Below, in pieces: positions 48,401 to 60,431 of a stretch of 64,000 nt of DNA; position 1 is the stretch's first letter; each line of letters starts with the position of its first letter. The stretch covers positions 167,001 to 231,000 of the forward strand of contig JAKOGI010000816.1 of NCBI GenBank assembly GCA_029747015.1. The letters are read 5' to 3'. The DNA is from Carnegiea gigantea. Taxonomy: Eukaryota > Streptophyta > Magnoliopsida > Caryophyllales > Cactaceae. The notes under the pieces were generated by a model. The model ran no database searches, was not told the origin of the DNA, and saw only the letters and a program-made list of their open reading frames with translations. The translations under genes were made by a program, and so were the position numbers.

Positions 48401-50210
48401 CTGTTCCAAAATTTCAAGTAAGCTATGGGTTCTTAAAATTTCAACCCCACTTGCAGAGTAGTCTAACACCGAATGATATGCACTGCACCACTACGTAGTG
48501 CCTAGACGCAGAGAGTCCAGTGGTAGCTCTTTGTAGTCATTATTGTTTTCAAAATATCCTCCCTTGGAGCTCACAATAACAATTAATTCTCTTAAATGCC
48601 GATCGACATCACTTTGCTCGGGAGTCGGCAGTGGATTACCTCTCTCAGTTTACATCCAGTTTCATAGTTCCATTTAGTCAAATTTCCATTGTTATTAGTT
48701 TTTAACGACACATCAGCCTCTGCATCACGCCCACCCCCCTTTTTGTCTAGGCCAATGACCTCACCCATAGTGCCAACATCAGTTGCTCTATATTTAATTT
48801 TGAGCAGAACATCCAAATAGTCCTTGGTTAGCAGCACCGTAAAAGTGAAGATTTCTTGTCCTTCAATAAGCATCTTGTATTCCACAAAAGTAGGGGATGA
48901 CATAATTCTTACATGAAGGCCATCTTGTCCTAACTTTCAGGCAGTAAAATATATTTCAGGCATGGATGATTATCGTAATTTCTTGCCAAGATGTCATAGG
49001 ATTCCCATACTCGAAAATGTGCACTTTCCAAACCCAGAGAGCGGATGGAACTCAAGTGCTACTCATTGGAGCAAATTCTTTTTTCGGCATACCTGTTCCA
49101 GCTGATGTACATTGTACTATATTCTCATTAGATGATACACACTAGCAAACAGCCTTCCTGGTGCCATGTTGTGGTCCACTTCGTCCTCCCAACTCCCAAC
49201 CCTTCTTCCCCTGCAAACCCCAGATCTAAAGCCTTATTTGTTTCTTCAAAAATCCTCTCTCCCCTGCCTAGCAGCACACGCCCCCCCCCCCTGCGGGGTG
49301 GCCCAGGTGGCCTTCTTCCAAAACAAAAAGGAAAAAAAGAGACCGCCTCTTTGCAGGCAACCATACTAATGGCCTCCCGACCCTTCTGCCTTCATCAATC
49401 TTAGTTCTAAGTTCAAAGTCTAAGCCCTGATCTCCTCCCTTGGTTCATCCGACACTGCCTAAACCCACGGGCCTGATTTTCCCTTATTGGCGCATCACTA
49501 ACCATTGTCTAAGTGCATGTTGCCACTCTGTGCTTGAAACTGTCTCTGCTGGAATTTCTCTTATAAAGCAAAAGAGAAGAAAAAACAGTGGGATAGAAGG
49601 CATCAAATCAAGGGCCTGACAACAATAAAAAAAGGCAGAGTAAGCTGGAGAGAATTTTGGCGCTTGTGATGATGGAAGGGTGAGGGGGGGGGGGGGGAAT
49701 AACAATAGGTCAGGATTCTGGTTGAAAATGTTATAAATCAGGTGAGGAGTGCACCTTGTAACTTGTAAGGTAGTCCTGTGTCCACGGTTGAATTTGCCTG
49801 GGAGAAAGGTTTATTTTGGCAAGATTTATCTTAATTCAGAAAGCAGCCTACTGAAAGCACTGCTTATGATTTAACTGGTTTGAATGATGACATTTTGCAT
49901 CACTGTGTAGGAAACCGAGCTCTCAACAGTATGTGAGAGAGTACTTGACCGGTGTTTGGCTCCCTCCACTGCCGGGGGTGAAGGTTGCGACAACATGACC
50001 GTGATTTTAGTTCAATTCAAGAAACCCCTGCAGAATGGTGCTGTTTCTTCCGACCTAGAGCCATCACCCTCTATGAGTCTGAAATACCAACAGGTCCTTA
50101 AGAGAAACCCCAACAGGAACCAGAAGAACACACATAATCAGGCTAATGTAAAAAGTGTAACACTAAGGAAAGAATCTGTTATTTCATGGTTCTGGATCCC
50201 ATGGATTTGA
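45498..50210 (+). pseudogene. Protein phosphatase 2C gene, 5'-truncated and frameshifted
   Basis: Exon-like segments are 45498-45650 (MDEMMRGQTGWRELAIL, FTGMTEGLICSPRSGD), 46471-46596 ([29 protein letters not shown]), 46733-46856 ([29 protein letters not shown]), 47523-47598 (MEFK-stop-NKFLPVEKQIVTAN), 47787-47839 (VELCEDDDFIVLACDGVW), 48325-48379 (DFMSSQQLVDFGHEQL) and 49911-50210 ([33 protein letters not shown], basic tail). This is a plant PP2C (metal-dependent Ser/Thr phosphatase) of the MDEMMRGQ-containing group. The N-terminal exons with the DGHGG metal site are absent. Lesions are a one-base deletion after LAIL (about 45565), a TAG at 47540-47542 and a lost C near 47584. The ACDGVW and GCDNMT metal/phosphate motifs persist. 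Confidence 0.8.
48440..49900. other. Long last intron of PP2C remnant with insertions
   Basis: Probable repeat DNA. A C/T-rich, GC-richer block lies at about 49170-49330, and there is a poly-G run at 49684-49698. No gene family is recognised in the open frames. Confidence 0.4.
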
Positions 50211-50945
50211 TTTTTCAACTCATTCTGTAAATGGAGGTGTTATTCAACACAACCATGGGTGGAACCATTAGTCGAAAATGCTTATTTGCTTCGTTGCATA
50301 TTTGTGTTGTAAAAATATTGGAGCTTTTATAGGATGTACAGGGTATTTGTTCAGGCTTTGACAAATCTTGGACCACTTTAGTTAATGCTTCCTTTTCAGG
50401 GTTCCTTCTTGGTTGCTTTTGTTGTTCTTCTACCGGTGGCATAGTCCAAGAAAAATAGCTGCAAAATTTTATTGCTTGCCTTGATATTCACCATTTTTAA
50501 TTTCTTATCAGACTGTTAAAGCGTCCATCTCAACTATCTCTACTTCCAATACAAATGTAAACCATCAAGTCATCAACCTATTGGATTAATTTAACTTATT
50601 TTCATGCAATGGTTTTAATCAAGAACACCTAAAACATGTGATGTAGGATGCTCTAAGAGCAATTTCCACACCTAGAAAATCACACAAGAACTTTCGAAAA
50701 CTCAATAATTCAATTCATTCAAGTGTGTCTTTCCCAATACACGAGAGAGTTTATATAGCAATCAATACAACTTATAAAAGGAATAGAAAATATATCCGAA
50801 GATTACGATAAGATTACGATAGCTAAAATAATCTAAGAGATAAGAAGATAAGATTTTATCCTAAAAGATAACTTATAAAGATAATAAATTATAAAAACCA
50901 ATATTAAGATATATATCCATATCAGTAAATTAATTTCAATAGATC
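50211..50945. other. PP2C 3' flank and AT-rich DNA before LINE
   Basis: No coding sequence recognised. 50640-50940 has GAT(A)AGATT-type AT-rich sequence resembling retrotransposon flank, but no terminal repeat was identified. Confidence 0.35.
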
Positions 50946-50977
50946 CTCTCGTTGCCTGAAGCCAGACGCTGGAAGCC

Positions 50978-52018
50978 ATGGCGAAGGTGAAGAGAGGCCC
51001 ATCACGCAAGCATCGTACACCCCTGAATGGTGCTATCACACAGCAAACGCCTGAAGCCCAACAATCTCCGACCAACCCAACAGAGATGTCGACGGTAAGT
51101 ACCGGTGTGCAAACCCCGCCAGTCTCTATCGGTATGAACCTGAATGTCGAACCCAGTAGAACTAGGGCTCATGCGCAACGCCCCCTTCTCCCCGTCGACC
51201 CAATTCCCACTGGCACTCCAAATAACTCTGCGTCGTTTTGGGCCAATTTTGATATATCTAAGCTTCGAAATTATGGCCATAAGCTCAATTTCGTCCCTCC
51301 CCAGACTGAAGGTGCAGTCACTTATACGAAAATTGAGCCCGAGGATATTGAACCTGAGGTGAAATACTGGTTGTCAGCTGTGGCTTGCTATGTACTAGGG
51401 GCATCACCACCTCTTTCGATCCTAACTGGGTATATCAAACGCATATGGCACGACCTCCTGATTGATAGGATTGTAATGCTGAAAAATGGTGTTGTTCTTG
51501 TCCGGTTTGATTCGGTGGATACCAGAGATAAGGTGCCCCTGCAAAGCTGCTTCCAATTTGATAAAAAACCTTTCATCGTGAAGCCATGGCACAAGGATTT
51601 TCAGAAGGATAAGATCGAGCAAGTGCCATTGTGGGTTCAGCTTCCTGATTTAGAGCTCAAGTAATGGAGTGCAACAGCACTAAGCAAACTAGCTAGTTTG
51701 CTTGGCACCCCAATCATGGCAGATAAGAATACTCAAGAGATAAACAAAGTGCATTATGCGAGGGTCTTGATTGAGGTAAAAATCCAAGAGCAGGTATCTA
51801 AGCATATATATTTTGAAAATGAGAATGGCATTCTGATGCAACAAGAAGTGGTGTTTGAATGGGAACCCGTTAAGTTTGGGCAGTGTAAGGGCTTTGGCCA
51901 TGAAACGTCCAACTGCAGGAAGGGGGGTCATTGGGAATGGAGACCCAAAACCAACCCACCTCCGCCACCAGATCCTACACAGAGCAATGCAACAGAGGGC
52001 GCTGGGAATGAGGATTAA
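50978..52018 (+). mobile_element. LINE ORF1 (DUF4283 and degenerate zinc knuckle), interrupted
   Basis: Nucleic-acid-binding first ORF of a plant L1-type LINE. A Pro/Thr-rich N-terminus is followed from about residue 110 by a DUF4283-type domain (YVLGASPPLSILTGYIKRIW, KNGVVLVRFDSVDTRDKV, KPFIVKPW, VPLWVQLPDLELK). A TAA at 51662 replaces an aromatic codon before WSATALSKLA. After it the frame continues with LLGTPIMADKNTQ and ends with a knuckle CKGFGHETSNC, which lacks the first Cys of a CCHC unit, then a Pro-rich tail to 52018. ORF2 starts at about 52192. Confidence 0.85.
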
Positions 52019-52191
52019 AATACCTCAGCCTCATTCTGTTACCCTCATTGGCACCCCTGCTAACCCTGGCACTCCTACTAGTAACTCCTTTGCTGTGCTA
52101 GTTGGAAGCCCAACGATTGCACAACCTGTGAATGGGGGGCGTCTGGATGATGGTGATATAGATAGGCTGAAAACTCATATTTCCAGACCTC

Positions 52192-55100
52192 ATGGATAAC
52201 ATCATCAGCTGGAATGTTAGGGGTCTGAATGGCCCGAATAAGCGGAAGGGAGTTAAGACCTTCTGCACCCACAATAAAGCCGGTTTGGTTTGTATGATGG
52301 AGACCAAAGTTAGGAAGAAAATTTTCTCAAAGGTAGCAAGCCACTTTCATGAATGGGAGCATTTTGTGAACTAATGAAGCTCATGATAGAGGGAGAGTGT
52401 GGATCATGTGGCTAGCAAATGAGTTTCGAGTGAAGATCTTAGAATCCATGAGGCAGGCAATCCACTGTGAGGTGCACCATTTGTTCTCAAACAAACGGTT
52501 TGCACTCACGGCTGTTTATGACTCTAATGATGAAGAGGAACGACACGCCTTATGGCAATTTCTGACTACTTAATCCAACACCCGTTTCCCTTGGCTGATA
52601 CTGGGGGATTTCAACCATCCCCTCCAAATGGATGACAGAATAGGTGGCGTCCCAGTCACCTTACGGGAAACAGAAGACTTCCAAAAATGTGCTCAATCAG
52701 CGGGTTTCCAAGACATTGCATGGAAAGGTTGCCGGTACTCGTGGACAAACAAGCAAGAGTTTGGTCAGCGTATATTCTCCAGGATTGATTGCATCATGGC
52801 AAACTCTCAGTGGTTAACTGAGTTTCCAAACTCAGAGGTGATTTTTCATTCAGATGACATTTTTGACCATTATCTTGGGCTGTTAAAATTTTTTGAGATG
52901 CAGCAGGTTGGCAGTAAAGCCTTTCAATTCTTTGACATGTGGACTACTGACCCCCACTTTATAGAGATAGTCCAGGACATATGGAATCAACCTGTACAAG
53001 GGACTAAGATGTACTTTGTCTCCAAAAAATTGGAAAAGCTGCAGCCCCCTCTCAGGAAGCTCAACAGAGTTGTTTTCTGCGACGTGCAAGGCCAGTTAGC
53101 AGCAGCGCAACATCAGCTAAGTACCATTCTAATTAGCATTCAGCAACAACCTTCAAATGACGCATTGTATAAGAGGGAAATTGAAGCCAGGGAAAATGTT
53201 CACCTGTGGAATCAGAGACTCGAAAGTTTCTACATTCAGAAGTCTAAAGAAGAGTGGTTGAACCTTGATGATACAAATGAGAGATACTTCCATGATAGGC
53301 TCAAGCAGAGACACCATCAAAATCGAATTACTTCGTATCAATTGGACAACGGCCAGTGGACATTGGAATATGAGAAAGTTGTAGCACATTTTGTCTCATA
53401 TTATGAGGGGCTTCTAGGTACTCCTGCAGCTGCTTTTGAAAGTATTGATGACCACATCATTAACATGGGTCCACGGCTCTCAACTTCACAGCAGGTGGGC
53501 TTAATGCAACCTTTTACAGTTCAGGATGTGAAAAGAGTCCTTTTCTCTATCCCTGCACATAAAAGCCCTAGACCAGACGGGTTTAATAGTAGTTTTTTCA
53601 AACACTGCTGGCCTATTGTAGTTGAAGACACACGTCAAGCAATCCTGGAATTCTTCCAGACAGGCAAGCTACTTAGACAATGGAAGAGTACACGACTCTC
53701 CTTGATACCTAAGGGTGAAAACCCAGCCACAACAGCTGACTATAGACCCATAGCCTGCTGCAACATTCTATATAAATGCATCTCGAAACTACTCTGTGAG
53801 AGATTGAGATCTATCCTGCCTTACTTGGTAAGTGACAACCAGTCAGCCTTCATTGAGGGCCGCCTAATTAGACATAACATTATGATATGTCAAGACCTCA
53901 TACGACTCTATCAAAGGAAGAAGGTCTCTCCACGATGCTTACTCAAGATTGACCTTAAAAAAGCTTATGATTCCATCTCTTGGGACTTTATCGACCAACT
54001 GCTTAGGAAGCTCCACTTCCCAGACCCATTCAGAAAATGGATCATTACCATAGTCACTACCACTAGCTTTACCCTGAACTTGAATGGAAGCAACCATGGC
54101 CTCTTTCAAGGTGGGAAAGGCATTAGACAAGGAGATCCATTGTCCCCCCTAGTGTTTGTATTGGTGATGGAATACTTGACACGGTCGTTCAAGTATGCAG
54201 CAACTCACAAACCAGTGAAATTTCACCCATTATGTAGGGACTTGAAGTTACTCAACCTCTGTTTTGCAGATGATCTTATGATATTCTGCAAAGCACACAC
54301 CCCGACTGTCAGTATTTTGATGGATGCATTTAAGCATTTCAGCCGAGTCACTGGGTTGCAAGCCAATGCCAACAAATCGCATATATTCTTAGCTGGAGCT
54401 CAGGAACAGACATGTACTGAAATAGTCAATATTACAGGTTTTTGCATTGGCACATACCCAATCAAATACCTAGGTTTACCTCTCTCCCCAAGAAGATAGA
54501 CCAAAGCTGACTGTAGTCTTGTGATTGAAAAAATCACTAAAAGGATAAACTGCTGGACATCGAGGTCTCTGTCCAATGCTGGGAGATTACAGCTTATTAA
54601 CTCGGTTCTGTTCTCCATGCATGCATATTGGTCTTCCTTATTCCTCCTACCCAAAGGAGTGATCAGGAACATTGAAGGCATTTGCAGAAATTTCCTTTGG
54701 GGGCAAAAAGCTGATTATCAAAGAGCACCGCCAGTTGCATGGGACTTCATTTGCAAACCTAAACGAGCTGGGGGTCTGGGAATAATTAACTGTGAACGCT
54801 GGAATTATGCTGCAATAGCCAAGCACCTATGGTATATTGCTAAGGAGAAAGTATGCTTACGGGTTAAATGGGTGCATGGATTATACATACAACAACAGAA
54901 CATCTGGAATGTACCAATAAAGGAGAATACGTCATGGTACTGGAGAAAAATACTCAAAGTGCGAGAGAGGATGGCATCAGGATACAACCAGAATATCTGG
55001 CAAAGTTCCACCTTTGGTGATTACTCTATAGCTGTAAGTTATAAATGGCTGATGGGGCCGATGGATACTGCTCCCATCTCCAAAGTAGTGTGGTGCAAGT

Positions 55101-55438
55101 TTAATGTCCCAAGACATGCGTTGTGCCTATGGAGACTCTCCCTGAGAAGGCTGCCCACAAAGGATAGACTGGCCAGACGAGGGATGAGCTTAGAGAACAC
55201 GCAATGTGAACTATGTTATCACAATGAGGAGACTCACCGTCATATTTTCTTTGAATGTTCATACACTCAATGTGTCCTGCAAAATGTGTTCTGCTTCCTA
55301 AGGCTCTACACTAGCCTCTACAAGCTGGAAGACATCCTCTTAACACCAACGTACTGTCAGCTGAAACAGGTATGGCGTGTCTGCCTATCTGCCTTTAGTG
55401 TACTGCATTTGGTTAGAGATGAACTCCAGAGTTCATAA
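52192..55438 (+). mobile_element. LINE ORF2 (endonuclease, reverse transcriptase, zf-RVT), decayed
   Basis: Polyprotein that drives target-primed reverse transcription. The endonuclease start (IISWNVRGLNGPNKRKGVK, 52198) is broken by stops and frameshifts at about 52371-52630. A 623-codon frame at 52628-54499 holds the end of the endonuclease (FSRIDCIMANSQW) and the reverse transcriptase: SPRPDGFNSSFFKHCW, DYRPIACCNILYKCISK, SDNQSAFIEGRLI, LLKIDLKKAYDSI, GIRQGDPLSPLVFVLVMEYL and the catalytic FADDLMIF. A TAG at 54497 interrupts YLGLPLSPRR, then 54521-55438 continues with INCWTSRSLSNAGR, NFLWGQKADYQRAPPVAW and the zf-RVT domain (CELCYHNEETHRHIFFEC). Only two large breaks remain in RT and tail, so the copy is fairly young. 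There is a short A-rich tail after 55438 and no target duplication was found. Confidence 0.92.
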
Positions 55439-55440
55439 AA

Positions 55441-56015
55441 AAAGGGCAAAGTACTCCTCAGATGCTTACAGATCAATGCACAGCTCTGATTAAGCAGAGA
55501 TTGTCATGTTTGACTTAGTCTTAGTGGAGTGGTGATGGCAGATGCAAGAGATTTGCCTTCTACATTTTCGTTTTTCAGGTATCCATAAGTTACAAAAGTA
55601 GATGAGATCTATTACTTTTACAATTCACATATGCAAAAAATTCATTTACTATACTGATCTATCGAATCAACCACTAGTCCACCACAACATATAACTATCA
55701 GGGTATTTATTTTATTTGTAATATTGTCAAGGTACCTTCTCTCATTAATTTAAAAAGTGTTTAACTTATTTAAAACGCATTAATATTGTGTTTTTCAATA
55801 TTCCAATAATGTCATTTCTTGTACAAGGGTTCAATCCTAACAACAAAGCAAAGCAGGGGTCAAAGCCTATAGCATACATCCAAGAATATGTACTTCCGGA
55901 AGTCACGTAAGTGAAATGTATATTTATAACCGCTCATATTACAAATACACTTTGAAAAATGTATATATGTGTGGTAATGGGAGTACGTGCTCCCGGAGCA
56001 TGTAATAATTTGCCA
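55441..56015. other. LINE 3' end and AT-rich intergenic DNA
   Basis: Nothing recognised beyond a possible LINE 3' UTR. The exact element end was not determined. Confidence 0.4.
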
Positions 56016-56017
56016 AC

Positions 56018-56788
56018 AGGGGTAACGATGGCAAAAGGTTAGCGAAAACCCGTCCCTGTCGGGGCCGCGCATTGAAGTGGAGAAAAATCCTCGTCCCCAA
56101 CTGGGATGGCGACGGGAACGGGGTGGAAAATTTATCCCCGGGCGGGGATGGAGACATGGTCTGCCCCGTCCTCGTCCCCGTCCCATCTCCGTTTTCCCGT
56201 CAAGGATTTATCCCCATTCCCATTCCCATTCCCATTCCCATCCCCAATACCCCGATTGGGGAAAAATCTCCATCCCCGTCTCACTTTTAACTAAAATTAT
56301 GGACATTGTTATATTTTGTGGTGAAGGATTATTGAACTTTGGTTGTGTTTTAAGCTTTTAGTTTCTGAATTATGATTGTGTTGGACTTACTTAGACTTGG
56401 TTGAATTGTTTTGTGTAATTTCTGCATTGTTAGACTTATGTTGCATAACTTGTTAAACTTTAATTTGGTTCAAATTGTAAAATTTGATAAATTTTATTAT
56501 ACTTGTGTTGCATGGAGTTTAGAAGAGCTTGTTGTACAATTAATTGGGCTAGGGAGTAGGGTCTAGGAATGATGAACTGAGCTTTCATCCAAAACTTGCA
56601 ATATAACTATTATAAGGGAGGAAAAAAACAGTAGGAAAAAATTCCCGTTGACGTCCCATCGCGAATTAAATTCCCGTTAGAGATGAGGATGAGGAAATTT
56701 TTTCCTTGCAATGAAAAACGGAACGAGGAATCTAGCAGGGACGGGGAATATGCCCTGTCCCCCACCCACCCCGTTGCCATCCCTAAGC
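56018..56788. mobile_element. GC-rich nonautonomous element, probable hAT type
   Basis: The left end has gatggcaa near 56028 with GGGG-rich subterminal sequence. The right end reads ccccgttgccatccctaa, whose complement (tagggatggcaacgggg) is a common end of plant hAT-like nonautonomous elements. Both subterminal regions are rich in GGGGA/CCCCG and carry a (ccattc)n tract at 56212-56242, while the core is AT-rich. The borders are imperfect and no 8-bp duplication is seen, so class is tentative. Confidence 0.5.
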
Positions 56789-56835
56789 CGGGGGGGTTCA
56801 ATTGGATATTTCTACTTTTAGGCCACCACGGGTTG

Positions 56836-56839
56836 TCCT

Positions 56840-56884
<45 letters not shown>
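56836..56884. repeat. (CT)n microsatellite in STIC2-like leader
   Basis: Long pure CT dinucleotide tract directly upstream of the candidate ATG at 56889, as is common in plant 5' leaders. Confidence 0.9.
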
Positions 56885-56888
<4 letters not shown>

Positions 56889-56889
<1 letters not shown>

Positions 56890-59800
56890 TGGCGGCCACG
56901 GCCCACGAGCACGACTATCTCAACAAGTAGCCACATCGGCATGGTCGACACTCAACCACACCTTCAGAAATGCTAACCCTTCTTCGCTTTCCTTCTGTAA
57001 GTCGTCTTTCTCCCCCTTTCCCAGTAGCAGCTTCGGTAGCTTTGCTTGTTTATCCCACTGTAAATTTCTTAGTGTTCATTCTGCTTAATTTGGTGTTGGG
57101 TATCTAGTTATTTTCTAAATCTTGATGTTGTGTACCTGTTATTATATGGGTCATTTGTTTTCTTGGTGAATTCTCTGAATCTTTGCCCAGAAAGGCGTCA
57201 AAATTGCAACTTTATGCTTTCATTTGCAGCTTTGTGAAGGAATTAGTTTTGTCCAATTGGTGTTGGCTGATATTATGCATTGTTATTGTTTGCATGGATT
57301 CTATTTTTATGAGCGCTTGAATTGGGTGCATGGTACTGGTGCTTGTTTTGATGGCAACGATCCTACCATGGATTCCTAAAGTGGGGTAAAAAGGAGATGT
57401 CGTGTGAATGTATGATTCTACGTTAACCTATTCCATATTCAAATAAGGCAATTCTGACCTTTTTGAACTCCTTAATCATAAATTGTGTAGATATTGCTGT
57501 CTATGCTCCTAATATTGACTTTAATAACCAAGATCTCTCGTGATTCCTGAGTCGTTTTCTGCTCATGGTCTTGATGCTGAATTCATCGTTCGTTAAGTAT
57601 GTGCAAATGGTACTGTATTTTTGCCGATAAATTTTCCAGGGATTCTGTTTTGGATATCAAGTTCCCCTTTAGTCTCAAGATTTTCTGCTCTTGCTGCAAC
57701 AGTAGGCAATATAGGTTGCATTTTATAATCTGCATATTTTGGACCTGACACACCTTTACAGCAAAAACCTGTGCTGCTAGGTTGGTTTCTTGGATGTTGA
57801 AATCAATTTTTATTGCAATTAAAGTTGGAAAGGGTGAAACTGTTCCCATTAACGGGAACTTAACCTTGAGGCCCTACTCATTTTATTTGGCAAATGCCAA
57901 AAGGCCTCTCTAGAAACAAATTATTGATGTGCTAGACATAAGGTTTTGTGCACCCAGACCTTTCCAGGCTCTACATGAGGTGTGATCAGCACTTGGTATT
58001 ATGTGAATCTCAAACCGTGGATATATTTTTATATGCTCTTTCCAATTTCATGATTATGCGTTACTCTTCTGTTCTTTGAATGTGGCTGGTGTGTTTATTG
58101 TAGTGATGTATGTGTAAAAAGGTGATATGCAATTTTTTGATACACTGATGTATGCACAAATTCATGATCTTCCAATGCTTTGTAGGTAACTTATACTGAA
58201 ATGGCAGTCATCTTCTCTGCCCTTTGTCATGGACACATGATAAGCCAGGGAGTAGCTCAAGATCGGTACGTGTTTATGGTTTATTTGGAGGGAAAAAGGA
58301 TGATAAGGGTAATGGTGATGATTCATCTTCAAAGGTTGGCTTACTTCTACATTTTTGGAAAAAATTTCATCCAACTGTCGTGTAGAGTGGTACTTAAGTC
58401 TATGTGCACATACATGTTAAAGGATTATCTCTCTCTACATAAATGTGACTGTTCAACGTTCTGATCCATGGTGTGTAACCATGCCTTAGAATCTGGAAGT
58501 TGATTAATTCTTGCTATGGCTATATGAGGATGCTATGTTACTATTGGCGTATTGTAGATTGGTGTGATTAAGCAGGCCCTTTTGAAGTCCCTTATCTGAC
58601 CTGTCAAGGTTATTTATCTATCTGAATAACAGCAACCCATATTTGGTAGAGCCATGGAGGGAATTTACAAAATTGTGTAATACGATCTTATATGGACGTA
58701 ATTCTGTGAAGTAGGAATTTAGGATGCATAGCCTCCTCTAGTGTTGTCCTACCTTTGTCATTATACAAGTTACCTGGCATTTGTTGTTAGGGTACTGGCT
58801 TCAAGTCATTGCTCTCCCTCCTAGGCTAAAGTTAATTCTAGTGTGGAACAGCTGGATACGTGTTTTATCCCTTGCCACCTCCTCTTGATCGTCAGTTCAG
58901 AAGATCTGTTTCACTTCAGAACCATTGCAGCCAATTAGCAGAGGCAACTTAGCTGCAGTCTTTTACAACAGACCATACTTCGCCTCTTCCACTAATCTCA
59001 TGGTCATGGGTAATGGGGCCTAATTTATTTGTAGGCATTCCCTTATTCAATACCCCCCCCCTTTCAATCATTTGTTTGCTGTCTTGTTGGGTTGGATTAG
59101 ACCCTATTCTTTTCAACTGATTTTGTTTGAACTTATTTGTTGAACTTATTCTGAACTAAAGATATTCTGAACTTGTAAGAAACAAATTTCTGAACTTATT
59201 CTGAGTTGAACTTATTTTGAGCAGAACTTATTTGCGGAACTTTATTCTGAATTTATTTGCTGAACTTATTCTGAACTTGTTTACTAAACTAATCTAAACT
59301 TATTCTTCAAAAAATAAGTCTAAGAGAATATAGCCTTACTTGTGTAAATATTGTTAAATTGGTATAGGCTGGATTCTTGGGTATCATGCAAAATCTATAT
59401 GAGATGGTGAAAAAGGCTCCGATGGTAGTCCAAGTCGAAGCTGTAAAAGTGCAAAAAGAGCTGGCTGCGTATGTGATGATCTATCACAAATCACAATGGA
59501 TTTGAAGTACTATTGTTTTTCCTATATTAATTTAACTTATAAATGTTTCGTTCATTGTTGGATTCTATTACACAGGGCAGAGTTTGATGGTTATTGTGAA
59601 GGAGAGCTCATTAAGGTATGCTTTTTTCTTGCAAATCATGAGACAGGGCAGCTTGATTGTTTCTTTTTTCTTTTTTTGGTTGATCATTCAAAATAACCAA
59701 AGGAAACCAATTTGCCTAATTTGATGCTTTAGAACACCCACTCCCTGGGCGAGGCGGCGGGGGTTCCTTTATCCCTCCAATTCAAGTGCAGTGAAGCCAT

Positions 59801-60431
59801 TCGCATTAGATCCTAAATTTGAGGGGGTATCGAGTCTATTGACTGTCTATAGAATAGTTTAGTGAGATATTTTGCCCCAATCTATTATGACCCAAAGCTT
59901 AAAAAAAAATTATCAATACCACCCTTTGAGTTGTATCAATAGTGGACAAGTTACATTGAACCAAGGGTTGAAATTGTATACTATTTTTTGGATTTGCTTA
60001 AGAATTTGCTAGGCTATACCTTTATTAATGAATGTTCTGTTATAGGTGACACTTTCCGGCAATCAACAACCAGTTAGAACACAGATAACTGAAGCTGCAA
60101 TGGAACTAGGACCTGAAGTGAGTCTCTTACTCTCTTATACATCTTTATGATGGTTTTCCTTTCATACATGGAACTTCCTGCTGAATAACCAAAGTTGTCA
60201 ATGTACATCAGAAAGTCTCCCTCTTGGTTACTGAGGCATACAAAGGTGCACACCAGAAAAGTGTGCAGGTAAGAGACCATTGTATGAAGCTGTGTTCTAT
60301 TCTTATATAATAGCATAAAATTCACTGGGACTAATACGTGCTTTGTTCTTTATCAGGCCTGGAAAGAGAGAATGAGCAATCTTGCCCAAAGCTTAGGGAT
60401 GCCACCAGGCCTCAATGAGGGTTTGAAGTAA
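56889..60431 (+). CDS. STIC2: YbaB/EbfC family protein, plastid STIC2-like; first exon frameshifted
   Basis: Plant homologue of bacterial nucleoid-associated YbaB/EbfC. The Arabidopsis member STIC2 acts in the chloroplast. Exons are 56889-56996, 58208-58334 (RVYGLFGGKKDDKGNGDDSS), 59368-59468 (FLGIMQNLYEMVKKAPMVVQ, KVQKELAA), 59576-59615 (EFDGYCEGELIK), 60046-60117 (VTLSGNQQPVRTQITEAAME), 60212-60268 (KVSLLVTEAYKGAHQKSVQ) and 60357-60431 (AWKERMSNLAQSLGMPPGL, stop TAA). Exons 3 to 7 join in frame and make a complete YbaB domain. Exon 1 should encode a Ser/Thr-rich transit peptide, and that peptide (TSTTISTSSH, then DTQPHLQ, then NPSSLSF) is readable only with two one-base insertions relative to the ATG frame. 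So either this is a young pseudogene, or there are base errors, or another start is used. MQNLYEMVKKAP replaces the commoner KKAQ. Confidence 0.7.
59110..59312. repeat. Degenerate TGAACTTATTC tandem repeat in STIC2-like intron
   Basis: About a dozen imperfect copies of gaacttattctgaact-type units between 59110 and 59312, inside intron 2. No coding meaning. Confidence 0.85.

Noticed and set aside
48592..48903. 103-codon - strand frame in the PP2C intron
   Set aside because: No family resemblance, no splice or promoter context, and it lies in repeat-like intron DNA. Not strong enough to call a gene.
49132..49404. Overlapping Pro/Ser-rich frames on both strands
   Set aside because: They arise from a C/T-rich block with poly-C. 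No homologous domain.
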